Origin: Myroides marinus
GTDB lineage: Bacteria; Bacteroidota; Bacteroidia; Flavobacteriales; Flavobacteriaceae
Direction of reading: 5' to 3'
Assembly (NCBI RefSeq): GCF_900109075.1
Contig: NZ_FNYS01000027.1
Coordinates: 1 to 43,499 of the forward strand
Length of the DNA stretch: 43,499 bases
Made by a program: the position numbers and the translations under genes. The notes under the pieces are model-generated. The model was not told the origin of the DNA. It worked only from the letters and a program-made list of their open reading frames with translations, and did no database searches. Positions 42,394 to 43,499 of the stretch are shown here, in pieces; the stretch's first letter is position 1, and each line of letters opens with the position of its first letter.

Positions 42394-43119
42394 CTAAACA
42401 GATCTAACTATGCCATTCTCCACATTGTATGAAGTAATCCAATTTACCCTCAATTTACCTGTAAAAGGATTACCTAATACATCAAATACTCGATCTCCAT
42501 AACTTATAGAATACATTGCGTTTAAATATTGATAAACCACTACCCCTTGCTTGACATAATTATACCTGTATCGAAATAATTTTAATAAATCTTCTTTTAT
42601 AATATCTACATTAGCACGAGCAACTGGGTCAAGATAATAATCATCTGCATAATCTTTAGGTATTTCTTTTTCTTCAATAAATACATCTTTTATAGGTTCT
42701 CTCTTCTCAACTACTGTTTTTTTAGGAGCATATTTTGTCTGCAAGAATTCTAATACTCTATCCATATTCCCTATATCCTGACCATACCTTGTTTCGTTTA
42801 ACAACAAAAAAGGTATTTCCTGACCATCTAAACGCAGAGCAAGAACATCTTCATCAAAAAACTCATTCTTGTATAAAAAATGTTCATCATTTATACTTAA
42901 CAAAATAGAGTTATAACCTAAATAATCCCATTTACATAATTGTACTTTCCCATTAGATGATACTAACAACTCATTATTAGGTCTGAAAATAAAAACTTTC
43001 TTTACCTCCTCTATCTCATTCATCACAACCCAATGCTGGTGTTCTAAAAGTGCTCTACTATCAATTTTATGAGAAAATCTATTAATTTTCTCAAATAAAT
43101 CATTAAAAAAATACTTCAT
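42394..43119 (-). CDS. Protein of unknown function at the island edge
   Basis: A 241-residue soluble protein with no signal peptide or membrane helix. The first half is strand-rich (VFIFRPNNELLVSSNGKVQL). A charged linker at about 132-155 (VVEKREPIKDVFIEEKEIPK) leads to a C-terminal domain with DLLKLFRYRYNYVKQGVVVY. No family was recognised. It is followed by a terminator, so it is separate from the nuclease-peptidase pair. It lies between that pair and a transposase. Confidence 0.65.
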   Translation of the reverse strand: MKYFFNDLFEKINRFSHKIDSRALLEHQHWVVMNEIEEVKKVFIFRPNNELLVSSNGKVQLCKWDYLGYNSILLSINDEHFLYKNEFFDEDVLALRLDGQEIPFLLLNETRYGQDIGNMDRVLEFLQTKYAPKKTVVEKREPIKDVFIEEKEIPKDYADDYYLDPVARANVDIIKEDLLKLFRYRYNYVKQGVVVYQYLNAMYSISYGDRVFDVLGNPFTGKLRVNWITSYNVENGIVRSV

Positions 43120-43200
43120 ATCAGTTGTATTCTAAATCAATTATACTTCTTTTGAGTTATTAAATTAACTTCCGTATTTTAGTATCTTAAAATCAATAGT

Positions 43201-43499
43201 ATGGAAATTTTTAAGGGTCAAAACCTTCTGAACTTAGTAAAAGAACTACCAGATGACGAATCTTGTAAAGCTTATTTAAGCAAAATAAAGTGGTCAAACG
43301 GTTTTACATGTGTAAAATGTGGTCACCAAAAAGGTTGTTTAAAAACTAATCATTCATACTATTGTTATAATTGTGAACATGTTGAGAGTTCAACGGCTAA
43401 TACCTTATTTCACAAAGTCAAATTTGGTTTGCAAAAAGCATTTATGATTGTGTTTGAAATGACAACTTCTACAAAAAGTATCTCAAGTATTCAAATGGG
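43201..43499 (+). mobile_element. IS1595-family transposase, 5' part (runs off the window)
   Basis: An open frame starts at 43201 (MEIFKGQNLLNLVKELPDDE) and is still open at the window end. The N-terminal zinc ribbon typical of IS1595 transposases is visible: CVKC and CYNC pairs about 20 residues apart, followed by STANTLFHKVKFGLQKAF. The catalytic DDE-type residues are beyond the end. The left inverted repeat should lie in 43120-43200 but I could not identify it without the other end. Confidence 0.85.

Overview
The window looks like chromosomal DNA of a member of the Flavobacteriaceae (Bacteroidota). It is AT-rich, and many start codons are preceded by a TAnnTTTG box, the -7 element of the Bacteroidota housekeeping sigma factor. 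Several proteins are of typical flavobacterial kinds: a secreted protein starting with a CarboxypepD_reg-like domain, a TlpA-like thioredoxin, and an SCPU-free but leucine-repeat-rich secreted protein. Myroides or Flavobacterium would fit, but I cannot fix the genus from the sequence alone.

Layout. 1-0.64 kb is non-coding. 0.6-7 kb holds mixed metabolic and envelope genes: a DUF4299-like protein, an MBL-fold hydrolase, an AraC regulator, a lipid A modification pair (PAP2 phosphatase plus EptA), a zinc-ribbon lipoprotein and a tiny Cys-rich exported peptide. 7.2-11 kb is a biotin cluster (bioA, bioD, bioF) headed by a ferritin-like diiron protein that I cannot assign to a known biotin step. 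11-12.6 kb is a hipBA toxin-antitoxin operon. 12.7-18.8 kb holds a membrane protein, a DUF262 protein, a secreted LRR protein and a TlpA-like protein. 18.9-25.1 kb holds a satD-like pair flanked by direct repeats, an acidic protein of unknown function, a giant secreted vWA protein and a HAD phosphatase.

From 18.9 kb to 43.1 kb every gene lies on the minus strand. 25.3-28.9 kb is a second hipBA operon that seems to continue into a DUF3024-like gene, a Crp/Fnr regulator and a quinone oxidoreductase. 29-43 kb is an accessory, defence-type island. It has a complete type I restriction-modification locus (hsdR, a PD-(D/E)XK gene, hsdM, and an hsdS with an extra Panacea/DUF4065-like domain). Next to it lies a separate coupled cassette of a pentapeptide-repeat membrane protein, a nucleotidyltransferase and a small helical protein. 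A second PD-(D/E)XK protein is paired with a papain-like (C39-like) protease. The island ends, at the window edge, in an IS1595-family transposase that runs off the sequence.

Most interesting points: (1) the diiron protein translationally coupled to bioF, with no bioC, bioH or bioG in the cluster; (2) the pentapeptide membrane protein/nucleotidyltransferase/helical-protein cassette with its own promoter box and terminator; (3) the nuclease-protease pair; (4) the HsdS fusion; (5) two hipBA operons whose unrelated operators share the same architecture around the promoter; (6) several gene tails with intact terminators left behind as relics.
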